A stretch of 55,427 bases of DNA, taken from positions 1 through 55,427 of the forward strand of contig UQPZ01000010.1 of the NCBI GenBank assembly GCA_900543145.1. Reading direction: 5' to 3'. Positions 1 through 7,290 of this stretch are shown here, piece after piece. The translations under genes were made by a program, and so were the position numbers. Every line of letters starts with the position of its first letter. The stretch's first letter is position 1. Under the pieces are notes generated by a model, which was given only the letters and a program-made list of their open reading frames with translations, was not told the DNA's origin and did not search any database. Source of the stretch: an uncultured Ruminococcus sp. Its GTDB lineage: Bacteria; Bacillota; Clostridia; Oscillospirales; Ruminococcaceae.

Positions 1-1677
1 CGCTTTCGTTACCTTTGACGTATAGCTGTGGGTATGTCCGCTGCCGTTTACGGGAACTGCGTATACGGCATATATCTTAGCGCTTGAATTGGTCGCACCT
101 ACAAAAAGATTATACATACTGTCGAGAGAAGCTCCGCTGCCGTTCAGCACGTTCATCATATCGTCATATGTAAAATAAACTATGAAATCCTCCGTATCGT
201 GAGCGGCTACCTGATACCAGCCCCCCTGAAAAATTATATTAGGCTCGCTTTCCGCGTCATAAACAACCGCCAGCTTATAATCCTTTGAAATATAATCTTT
301 CCAGCCGCTGAGAGTAAAATTAGACCATGAGGTAAGGTCCTTTCCGCTTTGCGAATAAAAAATCCTGACCCAGTCGCTTCCGACAGATATCTTGTCCCAT
401 GAAAAAACAGGGGCTTCATATTCCTGATATTCAGGAAGCACATATCCGCTCACTCCTACTGTATCCATCATTGCCTTCAGAACATCGCTCGAATTCGGAT
501 AAATAGTATTTGTCGCTCTGTAAATATAACCGTGAGCTTCACCCGAGCCATTGTAGGAAACATTATTATCCCAGAGAACGCAGGGGATTCCCGCAGCCTT
601 TGCTTTTGAAAGGTAGCTTTTCGCCCAATTTACACGGGAGGACGTATTATTGAAATCAGATGAGCTGAATTCTCCTATTATTATAGGCACTCCCTTGCTG
701 TCTGAAACGCTTTTAAGATTTTTGAACAGATTTGTGAGGGAGCTTTCATAATTCTCGCCGTAACCGCTGCTGCCCGGAAAAGTATGATTTGCATACCCCG
801 ACGTATCCATAGCAAAGAAATAAGGCGAATAAGCATGAACTGAAATAGCAATATTCCCCGAATTAGACGGAATATTGAGAGCATTGAGCGCCGCCGTATC
901 GCTTGTCGCACAGTATGCCGGTATCATCAGAAGCCTTTCCTTGTTGCAGGACGAGCCGTTCTGCCTAATAGTAGTGATGAATAATTTATTCAGATTATTT
1001 ATATAGCTCCATGTATATCCGTTATCACCGGAGCCGTTTCCCCATTCTGAAACTGAACTGTTCCCTGTCTGCCGAGGCTCGTTCATTCCCTCAAAAATAA
1101 GGCGCTGGTCGTAGTCCTTAAATGTCTGAGCCAGCTGGCTCCAGATATCCTCGAGCTTTTCCGAAGCTTTGGCAAGTGTTGTACTGTTAAATACAGGTAC
1201 GTTGACCCAGTCTTCATGGTGAATATTAAGGATAACGAACATATTAAGATCATATGCATGATCTACAGTTTTTTTCACATAATCAAGCCAGTCGGGATTT
1301 ATTTCGTACTTCTGAGTCTGGCTGTTATAGAAAATATGCTGATACCAGGTCACAGGAATACGCACAGTATTGAATCCTGCATTTTTCACCGTCTTAAGCA
1401 GCTCCTGAGTAGGCTCGGGATTTCCCCATGCTTGTGCAAATTTCTTAGGAGAAGTTGATGGATCATATGAACTCAGCGTAGAATCCAAAGAGTTTCCAAG
1501 ATTCCAGCCAATAGTCATCTGAGAAGTTATCTGCCTTGCGCTTAATCCGGAAACTGCGCTTGCTTTTACAGATAAAGCGTCTGCAAACGGCGGCATAACC
1601 GCCAATGCGAACATCAGCACTGAGCACAGAACCGCTGCAGCCGTTGATCTCAGCCTGTTTAATTTCGGTATTTTCAA
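1..1677 (-). CDS. Secreted GH5 family endoglucanase-like glycoside hydrolase (3' end outside window)
   Basis: A 559-codon open frame with no stop runs off the left edge. The start is TTG, preceded by AAGGAGG at 8 nt; the ATG slightly upstream is out of frame and hits a stop. Residues 1-40 form a signal peptide (basic n-region, then a hydrophobic stretch of Ala/Leu/Val). Residues about 45-400 are a GH5 barrel: WNLGNS near 58, VRIPVTW near 105, NIHHEDW near 151, the acid/base Glu in NEPR (about 200), HAY near 281 and the nucleophile Glu in IIIGEFSSS (about 336). A beta-rich segment from about 425 to the edge may be a carbohydrate-binding module that I cannot assign. GH5 enzymes cleave beta-glucans or mannans with retention; the exact substrate is not readable here. 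Monocistronic on its own strong promoter. Confidence 0.93.
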   Translation of the reverse strand, partial: MKIPKLNRLRSTAAAVLCSVLMFALAVMPPFADALSVKASAVSGLSARQITSQMTIGWNLGNSLDSTLSSYDPSTSPKKFAQAWGNPEPTQELLKTVKNAGFNTVRIPVTWYQHIFYNSQTQKYEINPDWLDYVKKTVDHAYDLNMFVILNIHHEDWVNVPVFNSTTLAKASEKLEDIWSQLAQTFKDYDQRLIFEGMNEPRQTGNSSVSEWGNGSGDNGYTWSYINNLNKLFITTIRQNGSSCNKERLLMIPAYCATSDTAALNALNIPSNSGNIAISVHAYSPYFFAMDTSGYANHTFPGSSGYGENYESSLTNLFKNLKSVSDSKGVPIIIGEFSSSDFNNTSSRVNWAKSYLSKAKAAGIPCVLWDNNVSYNGSGEAHGYIYRATNTIYPNSSDVLKAMMDTVGVSGYVLPEYQEYEAPVFSWDKISVGSDWVRIFYSQSGKDLTSWSNFTLSGWKDYISKDYKLAVVYDAESEPNIIFQGGWYQVAAHDTEDFIVYFTYDDMMNVLNGSGASLDSMYNLFVGATNSSAKIYAVYAVPVNGSGHTHSYTSKVTKA

Positions 1678-1715
1678 TAGAATTTCCTCCTTAGCATATT
1701 TATGATCACGCTTTA

Positions 1716-1745
1716 ATTATACTTTATCATACACGATTTTGTCAA
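1716..1745 (-). promoter_or_regulatory. SigA-type promoter of the GH5 gene
   Basis: On the minus strand TTGACA (1745-1740) and TATAAT (1721-1716) are separated by 18 bp, about 40 nt upstream of the TTG start of the GH5 gene. Both hexamers match the consensus. Confidence 0.8.
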
Positions 1746-1904
1746 CAAAACCGCAAGTAAAGCTTATTTTTTTATGCGTCCTGCACAAACAATCACCTCT
1801 CTGTTTGGATAAGAATAAATATATATGTCCTATTTATATGCTTTTCAGGCATCATAAACCAAAAGCCGTACATATCAATGTCAAGATACATACAGCTGTC
1901 GATT

Positions 1905-2660
1905 TTATTTGTGTACTATGATCTTCAATATACCGAACCATTCCCGTATCCAATAGGTAAAAATATATCTCGGCTCTGTCCGCGCGGAAAGCGCATGAAC
2001 CTTTCGTGCACCGTACTTACGAGCAGTAACCGCAGACCTATACTGATGAAATCCGTCAGTTACAATAGTAACGCTCCGCTCCATTTCAAGCTGTTCTATA
2101 ATTTCAAGACTGAATTTCATATTTTCATCTGTCGATGATGAATTATCTTCCTTAAATATCCTTGAACCGTCAATTCCTTTTGAAACCAAATATTCTTTCA
2201 TTGCCTCAGCTTCTGTTATCATTTCGTCACTTCCCTTGCCGCCTGAAACGATACAGAGGACATCGGGATTATCATTCATATATTTAAGAGCAGTTTCTAG
2301 GCGCCTTCTCAGCATTCTTGACGGCCTTTTTCCTATAACCTTACAGCCCGGTACTATAAGTATATCAGGCTTATCTGGATATTTGCGCATTGCCGTGAAC
2401 ATCTTTACCGATATTATAAAAGCATAAGCCGCCGCAGCTGACATTAGCATAAATAGCACAGTCAGAACAATAATTCCGGCAGCGCTCTGCCCAATACTGC
2501 TCAGCAGGCTCAGAAATTCTTCCCAGCTGCAAGATATAAGCAGCATTGACACAGATATTACGATCCCTGTTGCATTACCCACATTTATAACAGGAAACGG
2601 CACCAGAAACAGCATAAGCAAAACCATTTCCAGCGCCGTAAAAATATTTCTGAAGCTCAT
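1905..2660 (-). CDS. DUF218 / YdcF-like membrane protein
   Basis: 251 residues. Two or three hydrophobic segments (about 8-45 and 55-88) lead into a cytoplasmic or surface DUF218 domain. The family motifs are visible: an opening beta strand ILIVPGCKV (about 100), CIVSGGKG (about 136), the acidic/Ser-rich DNSSSTDENM (about 173), TDGFHQYRS (about 201) and the closing YWIREW (about 236). Members (SanA, YdcF, ElyC) are linked to envelope or peptidoglycan precursor metabolism, but the reaction is not established. Its ATG lies 1 nt after the stop of the upstream lipoprotein gene, so the two are cotranscribed and probably translationally coupled. No obvious terminator follows in the 227 bp before the GH5 gene. 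Confidence 0.85.
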   Translation of the reverse strand: MSFRNIFTALEMVLLMLFLVPFPVINVGNATGIVISVSMLLISCSWEEFLSLLSSIGQSAAGIIVLTVLFMLMSAAAAYAFIISVKMFTAMRKYPDKPDILIVPGCKVIGKRPSRMLRRRLETALKYMNDNPDVLCIVSGGKGSDEMITEAEAMKEYLVSKGIDGSRIFKEDNSSSTDENMKFSLEIIEQLEMERSVTIVTDGFHQYRSAVTARKYGARKVHALSARTEPRYIFTYWIREWFGILKIIVHK

Positions 2661-2661
2661 A

Positions 2662-3441
2662 CTATGAATTAGCCGCCGTAAGTGTAATTACACTGCCGTC
2701 TGAAGCTGTAAGCTTTAATGTGAATATATCAAATGTGTAGCTGTATTCTGTCTGATCGTCTGCTCCGCCTCTGGAAACATTAAATCTATCCGCGGTCTGA
2801 GTATAGGAGACAGGAACACCGTTTTCTGCGCCGTAATCGCTGATTGTTCCCGTTCCGTCACCGTTAAATACCCATTCATTTATATAAGTACCCTCAGAAT
2901 CGACCTCATAATACTTTCCGCTTACAGGTATATAATCTATCCTTGTCCATGTATACGACGAGCCGTTCCTTTCAAAAGTCAAGACATTTCCGTCATAGGT
3001 ATAAGAAGTCGGTTCTGAGTCATCAACTCCGCCCCGATTTATAAGGATAGTATCCGCAGTTTGATCAATTCCCAGCGGTACTCCCGTAACTTCGCCTATT
3101 CTTACAAGATAGCTTGAGCTTTCATTTATAATAACATAATTTTGTTCAACTCCGTCAACGCTTTCTGTAAAAATGCCGGAAACGGGAACAAATTCACCGC
3201 TCTCAGCCTCAGAGGAATCTGAGGCTGACGCTGAGCTTTCGGAAGGAACTGCTGTGCTTTCAGTCTGCTGCTCCTGATCACCAGAGTCAGACGTATTGTT
3301 TACTGTACCCTGACTTTCCTCCGATACGTCAGTCTTGCTAATATTTCCGTCCGAAGAACCGCTGTCGCTTATTTCTCCGCACGAAGCCATTAAGACAGCT
3401 GCACAAACTGCCGCTGCGGCAGCCAAATATTTATACTTCAT
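2662..3441 (-). CDS. Secreted lipoprotein of unknown function
   Basis: 259 residues from the ATG at 3441, which has AAAGGAG at 7 nt; an in-frame ATG 18 nt upstream overlaps that ribosome site and is unlikely. The N-terminus is a lipoprotein signal with lipobox LMASC. A Ser/Asp/Glu-rich, probably disordered linker of about 60 residues follows. The C-terminal 170 residues contain two related halves, each with a sequence like RGGxDDxxxYxYDxxxLxx, suggesting a duplicated small beta domain. I do not recognise the family. It is followed by the DUF218 protein in the same operon, so a role in envelope maintenance is possible but unproven. Confidence 0.8.
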   Translation of the reverse strand: MKYKYLAAAAAVCAAVLMASCGEISDSGSSDGNISKTDVSEESQGTVNNTSDSGDQEQQTESTAVPSESSASASDSSEAESGEFVPVSGIFTESVDGVEQNYVIINESSSYLVRIGEVTGVPLGIDQTADTILINRGGVDDSEPTSYTYDGNVLTFERNGSSYTWTRIDYIPVSGKYYEVDSEGTYINEWVFNGDGTGTISDYGAENGVPVSYTQTADRFNVSRGGADDQTEYSYTFDIFTLKLTASDGSVITLTAANS

Positions 3442-3506
3442 ATTAAATCTCCTTTGCATTCACGATCCTGATTTATAGTTTTCACTTTGATTATTTCTGT
3501 ACTTTT

Positions 3507-3536
3507 ATTATACAGCAAAACATATATATATGTCAA
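3507..3536 (-). promoter_or_regulatory. Promoter of the lipoprotein-DUF218 operon
   Basis: Minus strand TTGACA (3536-3531), an 18-bp spacer and TATAAT (3512-3507), 65 nt upstream of the chosen lipoprotein start. It also supports that start over anything further upstream. Confidence 0.8.
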
Positions 3537-3587
3537 TCACTATTACTGAATTGTAATAACTCTTACATACAAAAGCTGAACAAACAC

Positions 3588-3622
3588 AATAAAAAGGGAC
3601 AATCCGTTCGGAATGTCCCTTT
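3588..3622 (-). terminator. Rho-independent terminator of dpaAB
   Basis: AAAGGGACA / TGTCCCTTT arms (3593-3601 and 3614-3622) enclose a 12-nt loop. Read on the minus strand the stem is followed by a T-run. It lies 40 bp after the dpaB stop. Confidence 0.85.
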
Positions 3623-3662
3623 ACCCTCTTAATTAAGAGATCGTGAAGTAAGCCTTTTGATT

Positions 3663-4250
3663 TTACTCTTTAAAAAGCATGACCGGCTGGATCTGCAAGC
3701 CCTCAAGAGCCGCCTCAGCCGTTTTGTTTATTTGGGTGAAATCAGCCACAACAGAATTAGGCTTAGACGTAAAATTGTCCTGGCTGTAAGGCACGAAATA
3801 ATAATTTCTGTAATTCTGTAAAGCGCCTATATTCTTGGCGCAGCCGGCAAGAGCGTCGTTGGTAGAAACAGCTATAACTACCGGTCTTCCGTTTCTCAGA
3901 TGAGATTTTACCGCCATAGTAATAGGAGTATCGGAAATTCCCAGAGCAAGCTTAGCAAGAGTATTTGCGGTACAGGGAGCTATGATCAGTATGTCAAAAA
4001 GTTTCTTCGGACCTATCGGCTCCGCTTCTTCTATGGATCTTATAATTTTATGACCGCATATATCTTCTATTTTCAGACAGTTTTCCTCTGCCGTTCCGAA
4101 CCGTGTAGAAATGCCGGCCGCATTAAACGACATTATCGGAGTAACTTCGGCTCCAGCTCCAACAAGCGCAGACGCTGCTTTAAAAGCCTTTTCAAAAGTG
4201 CAGAAGGAGCCCGTCATGCCGAATCCTACTTTTATACCTTCAAGTGACAT
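3663..4250 (-). CDS. dpaB: Dipicolinate synthase subunit B
   Basis: 195 residues, the usual length for SpoVFB. It is a flavoprotein-fold protein: the N-terminal VGFGMTGSFCTF loop, the central IIAPCTANTLAKLALGISDTP segment and VIAVSTNDAL are typical of the family. With DpaA it converts dihydrodipicolinate to dipicolinic acid in the mother cell during spore maturation; the acid is then taken up by the forespore with calcium. Its ATG overlaps the end of dpaA by 11 nt, which implies coupled translation. A terminator follows directly, so the operon consists of the two genes only. Confidence 0.95.
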   Translation of the reverse strand: MSLEGIKVGFGMTGSFCTFEKAFKAASALVGAGAEVTPIMSFNAAGISTRFGTAEENCLKIEDICGHKIIRSIEEAEPIGPKKLFDILIIAPCTANTLAKLALGISDTPITMAVKSHLRNGRPVVIAVSTNDALAGCAKNIGALQNYRNYYFVPYSQDNFTSKPNSVVADFTQINKTAEAALEGLQIQPVMLFKE

Positions 4251-5109
4251 TTTTCACACCCCTTTCATTTATAATATTCTTCACCGCCTCAGAGATAATT
4301 TCTCCGCTGGTAATAGGGGCAACCTTTCCGGGCAAAGAAAGAGCCTGGAGCGTTCGTTTATTCAGCTGTGAAGCCGCTTCAAAATCAACGCCTCCCGGCT
4401 TAGACGCAAGGTCGATTATAAGTGTATCCTTTGAGACCGCTTCCAGCATCGTTCTGTCAAGGATCATGGCCGGTACTGTATTTATAATAAGGTTATATCT
4501 TCCTATATGTCCGAAAAGCTCATTGATATGGAAGGCTTTCAAACCTGAATTTTCCGCTTCTGCAAGTGCTTCAAGCCTTCTTGCAGTACAAGTTACCTCG
4601 GCGCCCGCCGCCTTGAAAAGCGATGCGGACGCCTTAGCTACTCTTCCGCAGCCGATGATAAGAACCTTGCTTCCGAAAACGGTTATTGCAAGTTCCTGCA
4701 TTGCAAGCTGAAGTGCGCCCTCCGCAGTAGGTATGCAGTTTTTAATTACAAGCTCTTCACGCTTGAAATAATCTGCAACATCAAAGCCGAGTGCGGAAAA
4801 ATATTCTATTAGATCAGTTCCAAGTCTTCCGCCTGTAACAATGGCATTCTTGCGAAGATAGGGTACTAAATCCTGACAATTTACCGTCATGCCGCTTTGA
4901 CAGGGTATTTCAAGGCCGCTGCCGGACATCATCGGAAGCACCAGCACGCCCGCTTTTTCTTCCATTGTGTCCAGCCTGTCAAGTGAAACGACGGACGGAG
5001 ACGGATCGGATATTCTGTAGCTGTAGACTTTGCCGTATTCCGAAAGCTTTCTGCTCATATATATCTGTCTGGCGTCTCCACCGACACATAAAAACACTGT
5101 CTTTTTCAT
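4240..5109 (-). CDS. dpaA: Dipicolinate synthase subunit A
   Basis: 289 residues. The N-terminal 130 residues carry the family-specific domain, and a Rossmann fold starts at KVLIIGCGRVAKA (Gly-rich loop about 153-158). This fits NAD(P)-dependent oxidation of dihydrodipicolinate. The start is preceded by AGGAGG at 9 nt. DpaA/DpaB make the spore solute dipicolinic acid; some clostridia lack them and use EtfA instead. The presence of the dedicated pair marks a lineage with endospore capacity. Confidence 0.95.
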   Translation of the reverse strand: MKKTVFLCVGGDARQIYMSRKLSEYGKVYSYRISDPSPSVVSLDRLDTMEEKAGVLVLPMMSGSGLEIPCQSGMTVNCQDLVPYLRKNAIVTGGRLGTDLIEYFSALGFDVADYFKREELVIKNCIPTAEGALQLAMQELAITVFGSKVLIIGCGRVAKASASLFKAAGAEVTCTARRLEALAEAENSGLKAFHINELFGHIGRYNLIINTVPAMILDRTMLEAVSKDTLIIDLASKPGGVDFEAASQLNKRTLQALSLPGKVAPITSGEIISEAVKNIINERGVKNVT

Positions 5110-5150
5110 ATAATGAATCCTCCTGTCGCATATGCCATTCTTACACTCAC

Positions 5151-5177
5151 ATTATATGCTGTGCATACCGCGGTTGT
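5151..5177 (-). promoter_or_regulatory. Possible sporulation sigma-K type promoter of dpaAB
   Basis: On the minus strand AC (5177-5176), a 17-bp spacer and CATATAAT (5158-5151) resemble the sigma-K pattern AC-N16/17-CATAnnnTA. No SigA-like -35 is seen here. In Bacillus the homologous operon is sigma-K dependent. The match is to short motifs, so it is only suggestive. Confidence 0.4.
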
Positions 5178-5318
5178 TACGTAGTCAGGAGAGTTTTCAG
5201 CCTTTTATTTTGTTACGGAAATGTAATAACCTTTGGTTAATCTTAACTAATAAAACGTTTGAAATTTCAGCAAATTTGTACCAAATCGAAGTTTTTAGTA
5301 ACAAAATCATTATTTATC

Positions 5319-5347
5319 TTTACAAGGCAAAAGGCGTATGATATACT
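5319..5347 (+). promoter_or_regulatory. Promoter of the small lipoprotein gene
   Basis: TTTACA (5319-5324), a 17-bp spacer and TATACT (5342-5347). The leader to the ATG at 5446 is about 90 nt. Confidence 0.7.
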
Positions 5348-5445
5348 ATGAAATTGTGGAATAATTTATTGTAAAATTTATGTATAATTTTAAGTCTGTC
5401 AGTGAAGTTATGGCATTCAACTGATATTATCCGGAGGGTATTTAT

Positions 5446-5934
5446 ATGAAAAAGCTGATTGCAATCCTGCTTGCCGTATGCACAATTACTGCATTTGTTT
5501 CGTGCGCAAGCACTGATAACAGCAATACTGTAAAGCTTAACAATAACGATAATATTCAAGAGCAAAGTGATGAAAAGACATCGGCACTGGACGGAGAAGC
5601 CTTTGAGAAACTTCCGGACGAAGCGGTGGATTCCTTTAATTATGTAGCCGACACAGTAAAAGAACTGTTCGTAAATGACGGCGGCGAATGGATGTACGGT
5701 TATAAGGGTACCGGTAAAATTAATAATTCCGGCTGCTATATATTTGCGGTTTATACCTATAAGGACGATGTTCATATCAAGCTAGGTACTGTGGCTAAGG
5801 ATATTTCAAGCAATGACCTCTTTGTTCTTAATGAAGCTACAGGTGAATACGTTAAAGCAGAACTTCCAGAGGACAATTCACACGAAGCTGCATGGGCGGA
5901 AACCGAAACGTTGGCTTTCTCGAAAAACAGCTGA
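5446..5934 (+). CDS. Small secreted lipoprotein, function unknown
   Basis: 162 residues. The signal peptide ends in a lipobox-like FVSCAS (Cys about 20). An Asn/Asp-rich linker follows, then one globular beta-rich domain of about 100 residues with YGYKGTGKINNSGCY and FAVYTYKDDVHIKLG. The start has GGAGG at 9 nt. I do not recognise the domain. The gene stands alone between its own promoter and terminator, so context gives no function. Confidence 0.8.
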   Translation: MKKLIAILLAVCTITAFVSCASTDNSNTVKLNNNDNIQEQSDEKTSALDGEAFEKLPDEAVDSFNYVADTVKELFVNDGGEWMYGYKGTGKINNSGCYIFAVYTYKDDVHIKLGTVAKDISSNDLFVLNEATGEYVKAELPEDNSHEAAWAETETLAFSKNS

Positions 5935-5952
5935 CAGATTTAATAAAACAGC

Positions 5953-5990
5953 AAAAACGGCTTGACTTTATAAAGACAAGCCGTTTTTAT
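5953..5990 (+). terminator. Terminator of the small lipoprotein gene
   Basis: AAAAACGGCTTG (5953-5964) pairs with CAAGCCGTTTTT (5977-5988) and ends in a T-run. The A-run on the other side could let it work in both directions. Confidence 0.88.
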
Positions 5991-5995
5991 AATGC

Positions 5996-6028
5996 AAAAG
6001 GAATCCCGTATAAAGCGAGATTCCTTTT
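5996..6028 (-). terminator. Terminator of the APH-fold gene
   Basis: AAAAGGAATC (5996-6005) pairs with GATTCCTTTT (6019-6028), just beyond the stop of the convergent minus-strand gene. Two separate hairpins thus insulate the convergent genes. Confidence 0.75.
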
Positions 6029-6038
6029 ATAATTAATA

Positions 6039-6797
6039 TTAATCGTAGTCTACAACGTCTATCCACTTCAGGAGGAATTCCTTTTCGGATTCGATTCCCT
6101 TATCAAGCTGAGCTGCCGCAACGATAGGCAGCCATGCCTGAACGTATTTCTTTGACGTTCCGCTCTTCATGCAATAGCGGTCTAGATACTTGTCTGCTAT
6201 CTCGGGTCTGTTCAGACTTAGCAGCAGATACGTTTTAGCTACATCGGCAGAAGCGTTGCCCTGTCTTGCAGAACCCCAGTTTATTACATATGTACCCTCA
6301 TCATTTATAATAATATTTTTCGGCTCAAAGCTGTTATGACACAGCTTTATGTGCTTAGGCATGGAATCAAGTCTGGTTAGAAGCTCATACTTCTTTATCT
6401 CGTCGATCTGACCGAGCGACTTTATCTGTCTTGCCATTTTGTCCTTAAGCTTTGAAAGCAGCGGCATATACTGAGCGTGGATCTCGGTCTGTATATCAAT
6501 AAACTGGTTGAGATATGTATCCATCTTATCGGGATTTTCATTCATAAGCTGCTCAAGCGTTTTTCCCTTGATCCAGTCCATTGAGATCGCCCATTTTCCG
6601 TCGATAACTGTGACCTCATGCAGAACCGGCATTTTTATAGCTGAATTTACAAGGGTAGTTTCAACTCTTGCATGCGTCAGCGCAGCGTACAAACATTTTT
6701 CCTTATACTCCGGTTTCTTGTATACTCTTATTGCAAGTCCGTCACTTTCGTATACGTCGTAAATATCACTTCCGGCGATAAAATTTTTAAGCTCCAT
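6039..6797 (-). CDS. Aminoglycoside phosphotransferase-fold protein with degenerate active site
   Basis: 252 residues with the layout of the APH/choline kinase-like family (PF01636): an N-terminal lobe with LAIRVYKK (nucleotide-binding Lys strand, about 27-34), then a C-terminal lobe. The catalytic loop, normally HGDxxxxN, reads HNSFEPKN at about residues 154-161, so the catalytic Asp is Ser. The metal-binding IDW motif reads INWGSAR (about 172), so that Asp is Asn. The flanking segment NASADVAKTYLLL is typical of the family. I infer a pseudokinase or binding protein rather than a phosphotransferase. The gene is monocistronic with its own promoter and terminator, which argues for retained function. 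Confidence 0.8.
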   Translation of the reverse strand: MELKNFIAGSDIYDVYESDGLAIRVYKKPEYKEKCLYAALTHARVETTLVNSAIKMPVLHEVTVIDGKWAISMDWIKGKTLEQLMNENPDKMDTYLNQFIDIQTEIHAQYMPLLSKLKDKMARQIKSLGQIDEIKKYELLTRLDSMPKHIKLCHNSFEPKNIIINDEGTYVINWGSARQGNASADVAKTYLLLSLNRPEIADKYLDRYCMKSGTSKKYVQAWLPIVAAAQLDKGIESEKEFLLKWIDVVDYD

Positions 6798-6916
6798 AAT
6801 TCATTTCTCCTTTTATGAAATAATATTAATTGATACGTTCAAAGCAAAGAAGCTAAATCCTTGGCGTTTTTTGTATAAATTGACGTCTTATATAATTTAT
6901 TTTCTTTACTGTTTAT

Positions 6917-6944
6917 ATTGTACCACATCTTTTAAAAAAGTCAA
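6917..6944 (-). promoter_or_regulatory. Promoter of the APH-fold gene
   Basis: Minus strand TTGACT (6944-6939), a 16-bp spacer and TACAAT (6922-6917). It gives a leader of roughly 115 nt. Confidence 0.65.
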
Positions 6945-7180
6945 GTGATTTTCGTAATTTTCACCAATGTTTACTATTGATATATATTGTATTCATTATA
7001 TATTAATTTAAATAGATCTGCACCTCCCATCACAAATTTAATATGTATAAAGCTTGAAGATTTTCTTTGTGCATTTTGCCGAACACAATTTGTTTATATT
7101 ACATAAAACAATTTTCATTATTTGTGTATAATGAATAATAATGATGTCAAAAATACTAGAAAAGCTGTAAGAAAAACAGA

Positions 7181-7209
7181 TTGACAAAAAAATAACAAAC
7201 AGCTATAAT
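7181..7209 (+). promoter_or_regulatory. Consensus promoter of adhE
   Basis: TTGACA (7181-7186), exactly 17 bp, TATAAT (7204-7209). Both hexamers are perfect, as expected for a highly expressed fermentation gene. Confidence 0.92.
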
Positions 7210-7217
7210 ATAAATAA

Positions 7218-7265
7218 GATGAAACGAGCATACTGTTAGTCGGTTTCATCGTTAAACACATTAAC
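7218..7265 (+). promoter_or_regulatory. adhE leader with two inverted repeats (candidate operator or RNA hairpin)
   Basis: The 5' end of the expected transcript has GATGAAAC (7218-7225) and GTTTCATC (7243-7250), an 8-bp perfect stem with a 17-nt loop. Directly after it comes GTTAA-ACACA-TTAAC (7251-7265), which has half-sites like the redox regulator Rex (TTGTTAAnnnnTTAACAA) but a 5-nt rather than 4-nt spacer. Either could regulate adhE; neither is proven. Confidence 0.4.
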
Positions 7266-7290
7266 GCTAATTTTTATTGGAGGTTTATTT

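Larger units (their letters stand above)
5110..5445. other. Intergenic region between divergent dpaA and lipoprotein genes
   Basis: 336 bp. It holds the candidate sigma-K promoter of dpaA on the left and the promoter of the lipoprotein gene on the right. I see no RNA gene or further ORF. Confidence 0.7.
6798..7290. other. AT-rich divergent intergenic region
   Basis: 493 bp between divergent genes. It holds the promoter of the APH-fold gene, a strongly AT-rich middle stretch (6950-7180) in which I see no gene, and the adhE promoter and leader. Confidence 0.7.

Noticed and set aside
7251..7265. Confident Rex operator call upstream of adhE
   Set aside because: The half-sites fit but the spacer is 5 nt instead of 4, so I list it only as a candidate.
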